DNA of 64,000 nucleotides from Astropecten irregularis (GCA_963971285.1 OZ020265.1:2492001-2556000); one strand, 5' to 3'; positions 23,510 through 35,142 are shown, counted from the first letter of the stretch. The notes: generated by a model not told the origin, from the sequence alone. Numbers and translations are program-made.

Positions 23510-24090
23510 CAAAGGTTAGGTTGTGAAATTTTACTGTTAAAATGTATTGTTGAAAAAATTGACTTTTATATCAATGTTCATCCAAATGGAAGGCATCAAA
23601 AACCTGTGAGTTAAACGTACAATCAAAATAAAATAAATAATACGAATTGGAGCGTATGGGCCAGGCAGTTCTTCAAAACAGAAGAAAACCACTCCTTTGT
23701 TTTCCTTTATATTCTGTACCTCGATTCAGACGTATTTGAAAGCATGGCTGTTGCCATACATTACGTCGTCCTATCTGACTCATGATATGCTTTCAATAAA
23801 TAAAATTTTTCATTACAGAATGGCGTATTCACTAATGAGACCAAATAAATTAGACATGTTATTCAACCAAGATGAAGTAAACAAATTAAAAAATCATACA
23901 CATCCGACTAGTAATTCGTCCGAGGATTTTATGTTTCCTGACAACTGAAGATGTTTCTTTTTTTCTGGTTTTGTTTTGCTTTTTTAAACTCAACTATGAA
24001 CAAATTAAATATTCAGAGTCCATCACAAACGGAACTGACGTTGACAAATTCGGAAAAAAAATATGAAAAGATACCTTGTATCAATAATAC
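23510..24090 (+). repeat. Repeat family with short ORF, copy 3 (longest)
   Basis: Holds an exon-like upstream part (reads KIDFYINVHPNGRHQKP), a GTGAGT donor-like site at about 23607, an intron-like middle, and the TTTTTCATTACAG acceptor-like site before the shared frame. Several stops show decay. Confidence 0.5.
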
Positions 24091-24199
24091 ATTCGTAATT
24101 CTTGTTTTCGAGAAAAACGTTTCCATCTTTCATTTCCTGTGATGTGTGAAATTTGAATGTTTATATTTTGTTACTTAGCTTTTACGACTGGAAATACGA

Positions 24200-24410
24200 T
24201 CAAAAAGACATTGTTTAGTGGCAATACATGAGATCTGCTCAAAATGGGACACGGGAATAGTAATGGTAATGGTAGGGCGCTAGTACGGTATTCCGGGGTG
24301 GCCGGTTCGAATCCTGCTCCAGTCAATGTATCTTTGGTCTTTGTTCAATGTCTTAAAATTAATCCAGTGCCTTTCCCTTGTGTGGATTAAGTGATACGAT
24401 TAATAATGGT
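24200..24410 (+). mobile_element. tRNA-derived SINE-like element
   Basis: A region reading GCCGGTTCGAATCC (B-box) is followed by the same CCAGTCAATG...TTTGGTCTTTG...TTCAATG tail as the other copies. It sits directly after copy 3 of the ORF repeat, as 22960-23130 does after copy 2, so the two repeats moved or duplicated together. Confidence 0.55.
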
Positions 24411-24416
24411 TTATTT

Positions 24417-24500
24417 TCGGCCTGAAAGCTTTTTCAAGTTCGTATTTGAAACTATTTTTGGCCTGAAAGCTTTTTGAAATTCGTATTTGAAACTATTATT
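24417..24500 (+). repeat. Two tandem 41-bp units
   Basis: TTGGCCTGAAAGCTTTTT and the following TTCGTATTTGAAACTATT occur twice in direct succession with few changes. Confidence 0.85.
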
Positions 24501-27500
24501 TTCACATAATTATGTCCCTTTAAATCAGTTGGCATTCAAAGACAGAATTGCTATACCTGATTTAGATAGCAGTGATCGAAATAAAGAGAAAGTGTCTTGT
24601 ACGAAACACGTGGCCCACTTTCTACTTATTAAGGTCTGTACATGGTTTTCATGAACATGTAAATAATACTGATTTCGAAAAAGAAACAGGAACGTCAGTT
24701 CTGTGATGCTTTAAAACTATACATTATTAGGATAAAATGCTTCCTTAAGAATATTGCCATGTTTAAACCATTACTTTAAAAAGTGTGTAATTGCAAGAGA
24801 AACATTATGTGACAAGGTACAGGACATTGTAAATTCGACGCTTTAAAATGTCACTTTTTTCTAATTGTTCTAAAAAGATAAAAAGGTCACACAATTTTCG
24901 TGCCTCTTAGAAAAAACAACACATGTGGAAATAAAGGCAATTTAATATTTAAAATTAATTTGAATACAAATAATAATAAATTATGTCACAGGTTATTTGT
25001 TCTATGCCGACTGTTTATTTTATAAATTATGTTTATTGTACCTGCAAAGCGCCATCTTCTTGACAGGTATCAGTCTGTGAAGCCCGGTATGAGATAACAC
25101 TATTGGTTTACACGGGCTGAATGGAATCAAGTTTCATGCTAGTAACTGAGTGAAGATGTGCAGTAGTAAACATAATAGACCCCTACATCTGTTGCTTAAT
25201 AATCAAATTCCAAAAATCAATCATCGGCGAGCCACCAATTAAACCAAAACAAAAAGTGACCCTTTTAAAGGTTACCTGTAATCAAATTTGGGAAAGGGAT
25301 GGAAGTGCGTCCAGATTATTGCTAAGCGCATAATTAACGACTATATAAATGTGAACGTTTATGTAAGTAAAGTAGGCTCGCAAACTCGCACGCACCACAG
25401 TAGCTCATGCTGGCTCGCGCATATTATATGTAGTATTTTGCTCTTCGATTTGAACAAAAACGCGGAGTCGGCAGGTTTGCGACTAATATACTGCGTGGCG
25501 TTTTGCTGGTGAAGTAGCAAGGTTTTTCGTCGTGAAAAGTAAGGTGCTAAATCATGGGTCTAAAATACCCCCTCTATATTTGTTTATATGTTTGCATAAA
25601 CAAGATAGATGTTGAGTTTTATAACAATACAGATGCATTTAACTTCAAATAAGTTTTGCATTGGGGTAACCTTTAAGTAATAGCATCCTCTCCGAAGAAT
25701 AAACTCAACATGAGTTTTCACGGTTTGAAAACGATTATCCCAGTGGTTGTTTCCCAGGATACTAGTACTATTAGTAGCTTGTAATACTTCATGGCAATTG
25801 AATACATTTGCATTTTCTTCCTTTCTTGCAAATTTGATGCTTATTACCTTTTAAAACATTTAAATTGATTTCGACTAAGATAGAAGACTGAATGGTCACA
25901 TGCGTCTTGCTACATAACAAAATACAGTATTTTCGGTTTTCAACGTGCATTTTCTTAGAACAAACGAACAAAACAAAAATACAACACGAGTTCTTTGCGC
26001 CACGCCGACGGAATGTCAAATGACACGAAATGTAATCCGTGAAGAATTGTTGGTACGACAATTAAGCTGTAACGACTCATAGTTATAACGTTCGTGTTAG
26101 CTGCAAAGTGCCCGTTCTGCGACAGATTTAACTGGTAGATGTGTTGAAGCCAATGCACAATTTGGAAGGATGCACGTAGTTGTAAGACAAGATTCACTCT
26201 GTTTTAAATGGGGCTACATGACCTACACCAGGGAGTAGAAATAATAGATCGGATGCATAACGTTTATTAACCAAAAAGGGTTCAATTAGACCATAATTTT
26301 GCACCGCATGTACAGTCAATTTACAAGCATGTACGATTCCATGTATACACGTGCACGTGCAGCCATGACAGTAGACGAAACTAGGCATACCAAACTGTTG
26401 GTAGGCCAACATGTGCAAATTATGGCCCGTTCATCGTGCGGATAGACAGAGTCATGCAATCCAGTTTTCCTTACACGGAATCTGGCTTAAACCTATGAAT
26501 ATAAATACAGAGAAGTAAAAGAAAGCGTTGCTATACAAAGAATGCTTAAATACTCACTGTTTTCATCAAATCGCGATGAATTTATGAGAAAATTGTATGC
26601 ACCGTTCAGTAATCCACGTCCAGTCCGAGATAACGGTCGATCGTAATGCTTTGTTAAAGTGAGCAGTCAACTTGACTAGTCCATTAGCGCCGGGGTGATA
26701 GTAACTGGTGCTCTCATTACATGGCAATGGGTCGTATGAATACAAACTAGCAAACGCTTCAAAGTTCAAGCAAACAGCAAAAGCATTGACTACAAAGTAA
26801 AATAATTCAGAATAAGCAAATACTTCGATTGGTATGAATAAAATGTTCCTTTTACTGTTCAGCGTCTGCAAGTGCAGTGGTAGCAAATGCTTTATTGACT
26901 GCACATCTGAATGATTTTTTTACAAAGTGGCTTTTATTGTGTGTACGTTCACTCTCCACAGTGTCTGTGGTGAGTGTACGTATACAATGGAAGCCCTATT
27001 CTGTTGGAACCACATCAAACAAGTAGTGATCGTTCTGGGACTGAAATTCCTTGATATGTTTTCCCACAAAAATGTATTTCTTTGACAAAAAACAAAGTAT
27101 GATATTACCCTTAACTGATAAGAGACTAAATTAAAGGCTTAACAACAAAAATAAAAGTGAAGTGCAGTGGGATGTTTCCATAACAGGAAACGGAGTTCGG
27201 CCTTGGTCATCAATATTTTGATCAAGAGCTCTCTTGGGTGGATACAATACTCTGATGAATGCCAAGATCTCTCCGACGCCAACTTGAAAACCTGTGTCAC
27301 CAACAATCAAGCACAGCCTGCTGTCGTTGCTTAGCAAGTCAGTGCGGCCACCGAAATGTCCCCCAAAATGGTTGGCAATCTATTCCATATTTCTTTCCTG
27401 AAACCGGTACAGCTTTTTGTATTTAGATTCTGCACTCTCTCTCTCCTAGGGGCATACACCTTTTCTTGACAAATTACATTAATGAACGCTACAATTTTTA

Positions 27501-28490
27501 TGTGCCTCTCATTTTTCAAAGTCTAGCTGAAGTACCAACAAAATAATGAAAACATAGCATTCTTGGAATGTAGAAAGACAATAAATTTTGTATTCGTGTG
27601 TCTTCGCAGTGAATTTATACTATGTTTATTTCTTCTGAATATCGTTGTATTAAATGCTCTAAAAAATGGGTTTTTTTTAAGTCCCTGTTGTGGGAACACA
27701 ATCTCCTCCCCCTCCGGCCGCTTTGCCTCCCCACAAAAGACACAAAATCACCAATCACCCCCCCCCCCCCCTCCAAATCATTTAAATAAATCGACACCTA
27801 TGAATGGCATGACTTATGATCGATACATTTGCAGCCAAAAGGTAGTATACGACGGGTTATCCTTCGTTACTTGAGTTACGATGGATCGGAAGGCTTCATG
27901 AAATCATGCCAGGACAGAACAGTTTAAAGAAACTTGTATATGTAACAATGTCGGGATTTTATGAACACCTTTAAGTTCTGAGAGAGGTGTAGTGGTCAGT
28001 ACGTGAGTCAAACACCAGATGTTCATCAAGGCCAGTAAACCCATTGATAAAACTTGGTTAGTTACTTGGAAAGAGGCCTAAGGTCAGTACACCCACAATT
28101 TGTCCTTAATTCATGGAATAATATTTCTTCGGAATAAGGGTGAAGAACTTTTAATAGGACATTGAGATAATTAATTGGTTTACATCATTTTGTTTAATTC
28201 TTATTGGTCATTGGAATTAGTCATACATTTATAGCAGGGCGGTGTAACTTTACTGCATGTTTTACTTTTATTTAGTAAATATGTTAATATAGTAGATTGC
28301 TATAATAGCGTATATAAATTAAAATGTATTGAGAAACTGAGTTGGGAACTTTGTGAGCAGAGAGCTAAAGTGTGATGAGACCAGTTTCGATGCTAAGCCT
28401 ATATGAAGTGTTTTCATATTGAGAAATACTTAGTGAAATACCTGCAGTAACAAACAGGAGGACTTTCCTGACCAGCTCCCTGTTTGACTA
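24501..28490. other. About 4 kb without a recognised gene
   Basis: Low-coding, AT-rich. 26939-26986 holds an imperfect palindrome (21-bp arms, three mismatches) around CACTCTCCACAG. 27050-27118 is the right end of the TTAA-flanked MITE family. 27850-27910 resembles one end of the 39317-39478 MITE. Two short minus-strand frames (27131-27519) are not recognised. Confidence 0.4.
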
Positions 28491-28836
28491 TGAGAAGCTT
28501 TGCATGAGGTGAAGTTTTGTGGATAAAAGAAACTTGCATCTGAACCTACTTCAAGTTCTGTTTGTCAGAGAGCACCTCTTCCAAGTTTGTGTTGTCCATG
28601 CACATGAGCCACTCCGATTACGTCAAGTTCAGTTACTGCAACTCACAATCAGCGCTATTAATAGATTACATCATGGCGACCATGCAACATGCTCTGTACT
28701 TGGCTCTGTCTTTATGCATCATTCAATCTAGTTCCACTCTTCAGACTTCTACAATTAATACACCAGAAGATGGGAATGTTCTCCTGATCAGCCTAGACAT
28801 ATTTCTGCTCATGATGTAGCACAGAGGAGGAGAAAT

Positions 28837-30968
28837 TTGCAGAGTTTTGCTTTGGAGTTTCAGAAGTTTCAGCCAGATCTTCATTTACCATGTCATGCAA
28901 CCTTTGTCAACCACTGCATGGCTGATTGCCTCCATTCATATGATGCTGCTTTCCAAGGTATGACTCATGCCAGCCATTGTCTGCTGATTAACATGGTCAA
29001 TCATGACCATTATGCTGTGCATGCTACACTATGGCCATCTCTTATGATGAAACATAGAACTTTTCCTGTTCCAAAGAAGAAGTTTGGACATATGCCTATC
29101 GGGTATTATGCCAGTTCAGATGCAACTTTCAACCTGACTTTGTCTGGAGATGTAGAAACCAATCCTGGTCCACCCCTGCCTAGTAATCATGGTAATTCAT
29201 CTGCTCATCCCTCATCCAACAACCCCCACCTTGAGAAAGAAACAACTCTGAACATTTTCCAACAAAATGTGAGAAGTCTGAAGAACAAGTTAGACTGTTT
29301 CCACAGCAACCTACTCAGTAATCTCCATCCACTTGGCCACTACAGGATCTTTGCCTTGACATAAACCTGGTTGCCATCAGACGTCACTGATGCAGAAGTT
29401 GCATTGCCTGATTATGCAATTTTTCGCAAGGACAGATTGAATAGGAGAGGGGGAGGAGTGCTCATTGGTTGTCACAACTCACTGCAATGCCGTAGGAGGA
29501 CTGACTTTGAACATGATGATCTTGAGCTGGTGTGGGTTGAGGTGAAGTCAAGGAAAAAAGATCGATGTCTACTTGGCATTTTTTACCGACCTCCCAACAG
29601 TGGAAGCCAACCATTAGCAGATCTTGCTGACTGTCTTACAATTGCTTCTCGGGAGTTTAACAGTATCTGCCTTATGGGTGACTTTAACCTCCCCGCCATC
29701 CAATGGAATGTTGACACTGGTGCACCCAACCCAACAACACCCATCAACGAGATATTTGTAGACTCAGTGATGAATGCTCACAATCTGCGCCAACTAAATC
29801 GTCAAGCTACCAGAGGTGACCACATTTTCGATCCTGCCCTCTGCTCTACTGACATAGAAGCAACTTGTCATCTAGGAGAAATTATCTTTTCTTCTGATCA
29901 CCATGCACTCAGCATCAGCCTTACCATATCGCCATCACTGAATCATATCAAAACAAAACGCATGAACTTCAACTTTCGTAAAGCCAACATGAATGACCTG
30001 CAGAGGACCCTGGAGTGCATCCCATGGTGCTTACTGGAGGCAACATCGGACTCTCATGAAGCCACGTCACTTTTCCATGACTTTGTCGAGGCTGCCATCA
30101 TAGACGTCGTACCAAGAATTAGACCACGCCGCCCCACTCCACCCTGGTTTGACGCAGAAGTAAGGAAAGCCCTGAAGGATAAGGAGATAGCTTTTAAGAA
30201 AAAGCGATCTAACTCTACCCTAGAAAATATAGAAGCTTTTAAGATGGCCCGGTCATACTTTAAACAGTTGGCAAGGAAAAAGTACCGAGAATATCTTGAG
30301 AAGTTGGGTGAGAACTTGGGGAGGAACCCAAAACGCTTTTGGAGTTTTATAAAGACACGATCACGACAATGCACACTTCCTCCAGTACTTGAGAATGAAG
30401 CCACCGGGAGACAAGCAGACAATCCAGCCAGCAAATCATCACTTTTGATGAATCACTTCCAGAGCATATATCCAACACCTGACGACAGCAATATTATACC
30501 AGATATTCAACCCTCCAATCTGGACTCTATGCCACCCATATTTATTGATCGAACCATTACTGAGCGTGAACTCAAGAACATTGATCCCTAGAAAGCTTGT
30601 GGTCCCGATAATCTTCCTGGCTCTGTTCTGAAGTCTTGCGCATCTATCTTCTGTGTACCTTTAACTTATCTCTTTCATAGATCTATTAATGAAGGAATAT
30701 TTCCAGCATGCTGGAAAGCTGCTAATATTGTGCCGCTACATAAAACTAAGTCTAAGAAAAACGTGGCCAACTACAGACCAGTGTCCTTATTACCGATTAT
30801 TTCTAAAGTCTTTGAGAGAATCTTGTGTGCTCAGCTTGTAGATCATGTCCAACCTGCTATCTCTGATCATCAGCATGGATTTGTACCTGGTAGAGATTGT
30901 ACTACCAACCTTACTACCTTATTACAGGAAGCTTATTCTGCTGTTGACCAGGGCAGACAGTTGGACAT
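28837..30968 (+). pseudogene. LINE ORF2, 5' part: 2A-like peptide, APE endonuclease, start of RT
   Basis: One frame runs from before 28837 to the gypsy insertion at 30968. In order: a leader; the 2A-like peptide GDVETNPGP (29146-29172); an apurinic-type endonuclease (NIFQQNVRSLKNK; RGGGVLIG; GIFYRPPN; CLMGDFNLP with its Asn/Asp site; SDHHALS with the catalytic His); then a linker and the start of reverse transcriptase (NYRPVSLLPIISKVFE, HGFVPGRDC). Two nonsense codons break it. TAA at 29362-29364 replaces the Glu expected in the LTETWLP motif, a catalytic endonuclease residue. TAG at 30589-30591 falls where a Trp is expected (IDP-stop-KACGPDN). The leader upstream of 28837 appears frameshifted. 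In this LINE group the protein nicks target DNA and primes reverse transcription; this copy cannot make it. Confidence 0.85.
29146..29172 (+). other. 2A-like ribosome-skipping peptide
   Basis: The codons read GDVETNPGP, a full match to the D(V/I)ExNPGP consensus of 2A peptides. These make the ribosome skip the Gly-Pro bond. It lies about 70 codons before the endonuclease motif, the position reported for 2A-like sequences in some APE-type LINEs of invertebrates. Confidence 0.85.
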
Positions 30969-31141
30969 TGTTGTGTTTCATTGTTTATGTAACTGGCCCG
31001 TTTTGGCCTATAGAGGGCGCACTTTATATTTACACCGTAACCATGCTGTTTTGGCATCCATGTTGGATTCGTTACGAAATACAGAGTCTGCTCTTCGTAA
31101 ATCTGCTCCAGTTCATTTGTATATTCTGAGTGTACATAACA
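30969..31141 (+). repeat. 5' LTR of the gypsy element
   Basis: 173 bp from TGTTGTG to CATAACA, identical by eye to the 3' LTR. It is very short for an LTR. It should contain the promoter, though no strong TATA box is evident beyond ACTTTATATTTAC. Confidence 0.93.
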
Positions 31142-31146
31142 TAATT

Positions 31147-31161
31147 TGGCGACGAGAATGG
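31147..31161 (+). promoter_or_regulatory. Primer-binding site
   Basis: TGGCGACGAGAATGG begins 5 nt after the LTR. Its complement ends in CCA, as a tRNA 3' end would. It overlaps the gag start codon (31158). Confidence 0.7.
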
Positions 31162-34100
31162 CTCAGATTCAACTGCCCACGCCTCCTCCATTTCTTCCGA
31201 CACCTGGAGAACCGGCAATCTCGTGGACTCGATGGAAATCATCCTTCGAAACTTACATAATTGCGAGCGGTCTCGACAGTGACACCGTGACATGGGCTCG
31301 TCGCAGAGCGATCCTGCTGCACTGTCTGGGCACGGAGGGCCAACGTATCTTAGGTCAGTTCGAAGATACTGACACGTACGACGACGCAGTTCAAGCTCTG
31401 GAAAAGTACTTCGGCCCCAAGAAGAGTGTCATGGTGGAGCGTTACACATTTCGCCAACGAGGCCAAGGCAATGGTGAGCCGATCAAGCAATTTGTTGTAG
31501 CCTTGACCGAACTGGCTGCCACTTGCAACTTTGGGGCATTGACTGAGGACATGATCAGGGATCAAATCATAGAGAAAACCTCCATCCCCCGCATTCGGGA
31601 ACGCCTTCTCATGGAGGATGACTCACTAACACTGGACAGAGCCACTAAACTGGCTGTCCAAATCGAATCAGCGCTTTCTGATTCCAAAGCCATCCGATCA
31701 CCTGCCCCAACTCAACAGCCTGCAGCTACAACCATGACAGCTCCGGCCCAAGTACAGGGCGTGCGCCCCGGGAGACAACCACAGCGGCAATCCAAGGCTA
31801 CCACTACTGTTCGCGGACCAGACTTCCACTGCTATAACTGTGGGGACAAGTCACACTCTGCAAAGAGTTCCAAATGTCCTGCACGTGGGAAACAGTGCTC
31901 TGCATGTGGCAAAATGAATCACTTTGCCAGTGTCTGCCGCTCATCTCAACAAGAGAACACTCACATTCGCCATGTGGACAATCCCGATGACGAACTAAGT
32001 ATGGTCTACACAGTTAACGACACTACGCATACTGGTTCCGGGAACTTTAAAGACTGTGCACTCACCATTGACGGTAAGCCACTTTGCCTTCTCATTGATC
32101 TTGGGGCGAAAGTCTCTATATTGAGTGAGGCCACTTACAAGCTTCATTTTGCACACCATCCACTTCGCCCAGCAACCTCCGCCCTTCATGCATACTCTGA
32201 CTCCAAAATAGAGGTGTGTGGGGTCATCTCCGTTCCTGTCCAGTACAAAGGCATCACATTGGACAGCTTCACGTTTCACGTTGCTAAAGGCCGAAGCCTT
32301 ATGGGTGTTGACCTGTTTGACAAGCTTGGCTTCAAGGTGTTCGATCCTGTTGGCACCCCTGTGTACGTGGTGGACATTGACAAGCAGTACCCCGCCATAT
32401 TCTCTGGTTTTGGTGAAATCAGAACCTTCTACCATCGCCCCCGCGTCGACCCATCGGTCAAGCCAGTCACGCAACGACTTCGACGTCTACCCTTCGCAGT
32501 TCGCGACCAAGTCTCCAACGAACTCCTACGACTCGAATCGCAGGGTATCATCGAGCGCATTGATGCCTCCCCCTGGATCTCCAACTTGGTCATCGCATGG
32601 CGGCGAAATGGAGAAATTCGCCTCTGTGTTGATCTCAAGGAAGTCAACAAAGCCATCGTTCCCGACAAATATCCGCTCCCTACAATCAACGAACTGTCCA
32701 ACGAATTTTACGGCGCCACAGTCTTCTCCAAACTGGACATGCGCAGGAGCTACCTCCAAGTCCCACTCGCAGAAGACAGCAAGCAACTGACGGCATTCGT
32801 GACACACGACGGTGTGTTCCAGTATCGCCGCATGCCCTACGGACTCTCCTCAGCACCAAGCGCATTCCAAAAGATCGTCACGAGTATGCTGAGCGGGATT
32901 GATGGGGCCATCAATCTACTCGACGACATAGTCGTCCATGGACGGACCATGGATGAGCATGACTCTCGACTACACGCCGTGCTTGCCCGCCTCACCAAGC
33001 ACAATATCACGCTGAATGCTGAGAAGTGTGTCTTCGGGGCCCAGGAGATTGATTTCCTTGGTCACAGAGTTTCTGCCCAGGGAGTCAAGCCTTCACTCGC
33101 AAACATGGACGCTATCCTGAAGCTCCAATCCCCTACCAGTGCTAAGGAACTTGCTTCGTTCCTCGGCACCTGCAACTTCTACCTGAAGTTCGTTCCAGGC
33201 TACGCTGAGATTGCAGAACCCCTTCGCATGTTGCTGCGCAAGGACACGCCTTGGGAATGGGGCGACTCCCAAGCCCAAGCGTTTACGATGCTAAAGGAGA
33301 AAATCACCTCCCCGCCTATCCTAGCACACTTCGACCCCTCAGCTACTACGTTTGTTACTACTGATGCATCTGGCACTGCCCTTGGGGCCGTGCTGTCTCA
33401 ACAAGTCAACGGCACCGAGCGCCCTGTAGCCTTCGCTTCTCGCTCGCTCTCTGCAGCAGAACGCAAGTATTCAACAGGAGAACGCGAAGCACTTGCTTGC
33501 ATCTACGCCTGCGAACACTGGCACGTCTACCTGTATGGCAGAATGTTCACTCTGCGTACAGACCATCAAGCGCTCACCACTCTCCTCGCAACTACAGGCT
33601 CTGGCCACAGACCTCTGCGTATCAGCCGTTGGTCAGACCGACTCCACCAGTACAACTTCACAGTGCAGTACATTTCCGGTGCTCGTAACCATGTTGCTGA
33701 CATGCTCAGCCGTCTGACGCCAGCTTCGGACACTAACGCTGACTCACACAATGGGGATGACAGTTATGTCATGTCGCTCATGTCCAGTTCCCTGAGCACC
33801 CTTGTATCATGTGAGGAACTTAAATCCGCCTCACGGGACGACGGCATTCTCCAGCAGGTGTGCCACTCAGTGCAGACTGCGTGGCCAAAACAACTCGCGG
33901 AAGAACTCAAACCATTCTACAGACTTCGCGATGAACTGTCTGTTTGGAATGATTGTTGCCTCGCACGTGGGGACAGAGCAGTAATCCCTACCACTTTGCA
34001 GCACCGGGTTGTGGCACTTGCCCACGATGGACACCCGGGTATTGTTCGCATGAAGCAACGCTGCAGAGATGCAGTATGGTGGCCTGCAATTGACACCCAC

Positions 34101-35117
34101 ATCGAACAGTACGTGAAGCACTGTGAAGCATGTCACCTGAGCGAGAAAGCCATCAAGATAAATCCAGCCCCACTCCAACCCATCCCATGGCCGCAACAAC
34201 CATGGCAACAGCTTCAGCTGGATATCTTCGGCCCTGTTGAAGCCGCCCCGGCTAGCCAGCGTTTCCTCGTTGTGATCCACGACCTACACTCAAAATGGCC
34301 AGAAATCGCCACAACGAGCACGGTCACTTCTGCCACTGTGATCAATATCCTTCAGCGAATGTTCACCAAATGGGGCCTTCCTGAAGTCATCATCACCGAT
34401 AATGGCCCACAATTCATTTCTGATGAGTTCAACGCCTTCCTTACCAGCCATGGTGTTGAGCACCGTCTGACAGCTCGATACAACCCACAGAGTAACGGTG
34501 GTGTCGAGCGCTTCAACCGCGTCATCAAGGACGGCTTGAAAGCCAATCTGGCTGCCGGCCTAAAGTTCGACGAGGCCATCCAAACCATCCTTCGCACCTA
34601 TCGCTCAACCAAACACTCGCTGACGGGGAAAACACCCGCTGAGCTCATGATAGGCCGCAACCTCCGCCTTCCACTAGACGTGCTCAAACCCCCAGTCAAG
34701 CCAAACACCAAGATAGCAGCCCAGGCATCCGCCATCGCTAAACGCCAGCAGAAAACCAAGGCCTACACCGACACCAAGCGTCATGCTCAGACACCAAAGT
34801 TCCAGACTGGTGACTGGGTTAGGGTTCGACGCCCAAATCGTAGCCACAAGCTTGCTTCTTCACTCTCCAAGCCGATGCAGATTGCACGCCAGTTCAGCCC
34901 TAGCACTTACCAGCTCAGTGACGGCACGCGTTGGAACACTCGTCGACTCATTCCATCCTATGCACCCTCAGCTCACCAGGATGACATTCCCAACATGCCA
35001 TTCTGTTTTCCCCCAGATGCTACTGATACCGGAGCTACACCAGTGCAAGCTCCACTCCGCAGATCTCACCGCACTCACGTCCCGCCTCCTCATCTCAAAG
35101 ACTTTGACTGTTCATGA
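31158..35117 (+). CDS. Gag-Pol polyprotein of the Ty3/gypsy element
   Basis: Single 1319-residue frame from ATG 31158 to TGA 35115. Gag occupies about residues 1-220, with two zinc knuckles at about 225-260 (CYNCGDKSH and CSACGKMNHFASVC). Protease is near residue 314, where the active site reads IDLGAKVSIL instead of D-T-G or D-S-G. Reverse transcriptase spans about 425-660, with KLDMRRSY and LLDD at 587-590 where Y-x-D-D is usual. RNase H begins near TTDASGTALGAVL (Asp about 736). The integrase HHCC zinc site spans about 956-992, and its catalytic core is Asp1022, Asp1081 and Glu1117, an exact D-35-E. It ends in an SH3-like tail. Gag and Pol share one frame with no frameshift signal, as in the Mag-like part of Ty3/gypsy. 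The two active-site departures are the only features that raise doubt about activity. Confidence 0.93.
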   Translation: MAQIQLPTPPPFLPTPGEPAISWTRWKSSFETYIIASGLDSDTVTWARRRAILLHCLGTEGQRILGQFEDTDTYDDAVQALEKYFGPKKSVMVERYTFRQRGQGNGEPIKQFVVALTELAATCNFGALTEDMIRDQIIEKTSIPRIRERLLMEDDSLTLDRATKLAVQIESALSDSKAIRSPAPTQQPAATTMTAPAQVQGVRPGRQPQRQSKATTTVRGPDFHCYNCGDKSHSAKSSKCPARGKQCSACGKMNHFASVCRSSQQENTHIRHVDNPDDELSMVYTVNDTTHTGSGNFKDCALTIDGKPLCLLIDLGAKVSILSEATYKLHFAHHPLRPATSALHAYSDSKIEVCGVISVPVQYKGITLDSFTFHVAKGRSLMGVDLFDKLGFKVFDPVGTPVYVVDIDKQYPAIFSGFGEIRTFYHRPRVDPSVKPVTQRLRRLPFAVRDQVSNELLRLESQGIIERIDASPWISNLVIAWRRNGEIRLCVDLKEVNKAIVPDKYPLPTINELSNEFYGATVFSKLDMRRSYLQVPLAEDSKQLTAFVTHDGVFQYRRMPYGLSSAPSAFQKIVTSMLSGIDGAINLLDDIVVHGRTMDEHDSRLHAVLARLTKHNITLNAEKCVFGAQEIDFLGHRVSAQGVKPSLANMDAILKLQSPTSAKELASFLGTCNFYLKFVPGYAEIAEPLRMLLRKDTPWEWGDSQAQAFTMLKEKITSPPILAHFDPSATTFVTTDASGTALGAVLSQQVNGTERPVAFASRSLSAAERKYSTGEREALACIYACEHWHVYLYGRMFTLRTDHQALTTLLATTGSGHRPLRISRWSDRLHQYNFTVQYISGARNHVADMLSRLTPASDTNADSHNGDDSYVMSLMSSSLSTLVSCEELKSASRDDGILQQVCHSVQTAWPKQLAEELKPFYRLRDELSVWNDCCLARGDRAVIPTTLQHRVVALAHDGHPGIVRMKQRCRDAVWWPAIDTHIEQYVKHCEACHLSEKAIKINPAPLQPIPWPQQPWQQLQLDIFGPVEAAPASQRFLVVIHDLHSKWPEIATTSTVTSATVINILQRMFTKWGLPEVIITDNGPQFISDEFNAFLTSHGVEHRLTARYNPQSNGGVERFNRVIKDGLKANLAAGLKFDEAIQTILRTYRSTKHSLTGKTPAELMIGRNLRLPLDVLKPPVKPNTKIAAQASAIAKRQQKTKAYTDTKRHAQTPKFQTGDWVRVRRPNRSHKLASSLSKPMQIARQFSPSTYQLSDGTRWNTRRLIPSYAPSAHQDDIPNMPFCFPPDATDTGATPVQAPLRRSHRTHVPPPHLKDFDCS

Positions 35118-35129
35118 ACTGGAACTTGC

Positions 35130-35142
35130 AAAGGGGGGGAAA
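35130..35142 (+). promoter_or_regulatory. Polypurine tract
   Basis: AAAGGGGGGGAAA lies 2 nt before the 3' LTR, the position expected for the plus-strand primer in reverse transcription. Confidence 0.85.

Noticed and set aside
31146-31157. Upstream start for the gypsy polyprotein
   Set aside because: The frame is open here but has no ATG; the first ATG is at 31158.
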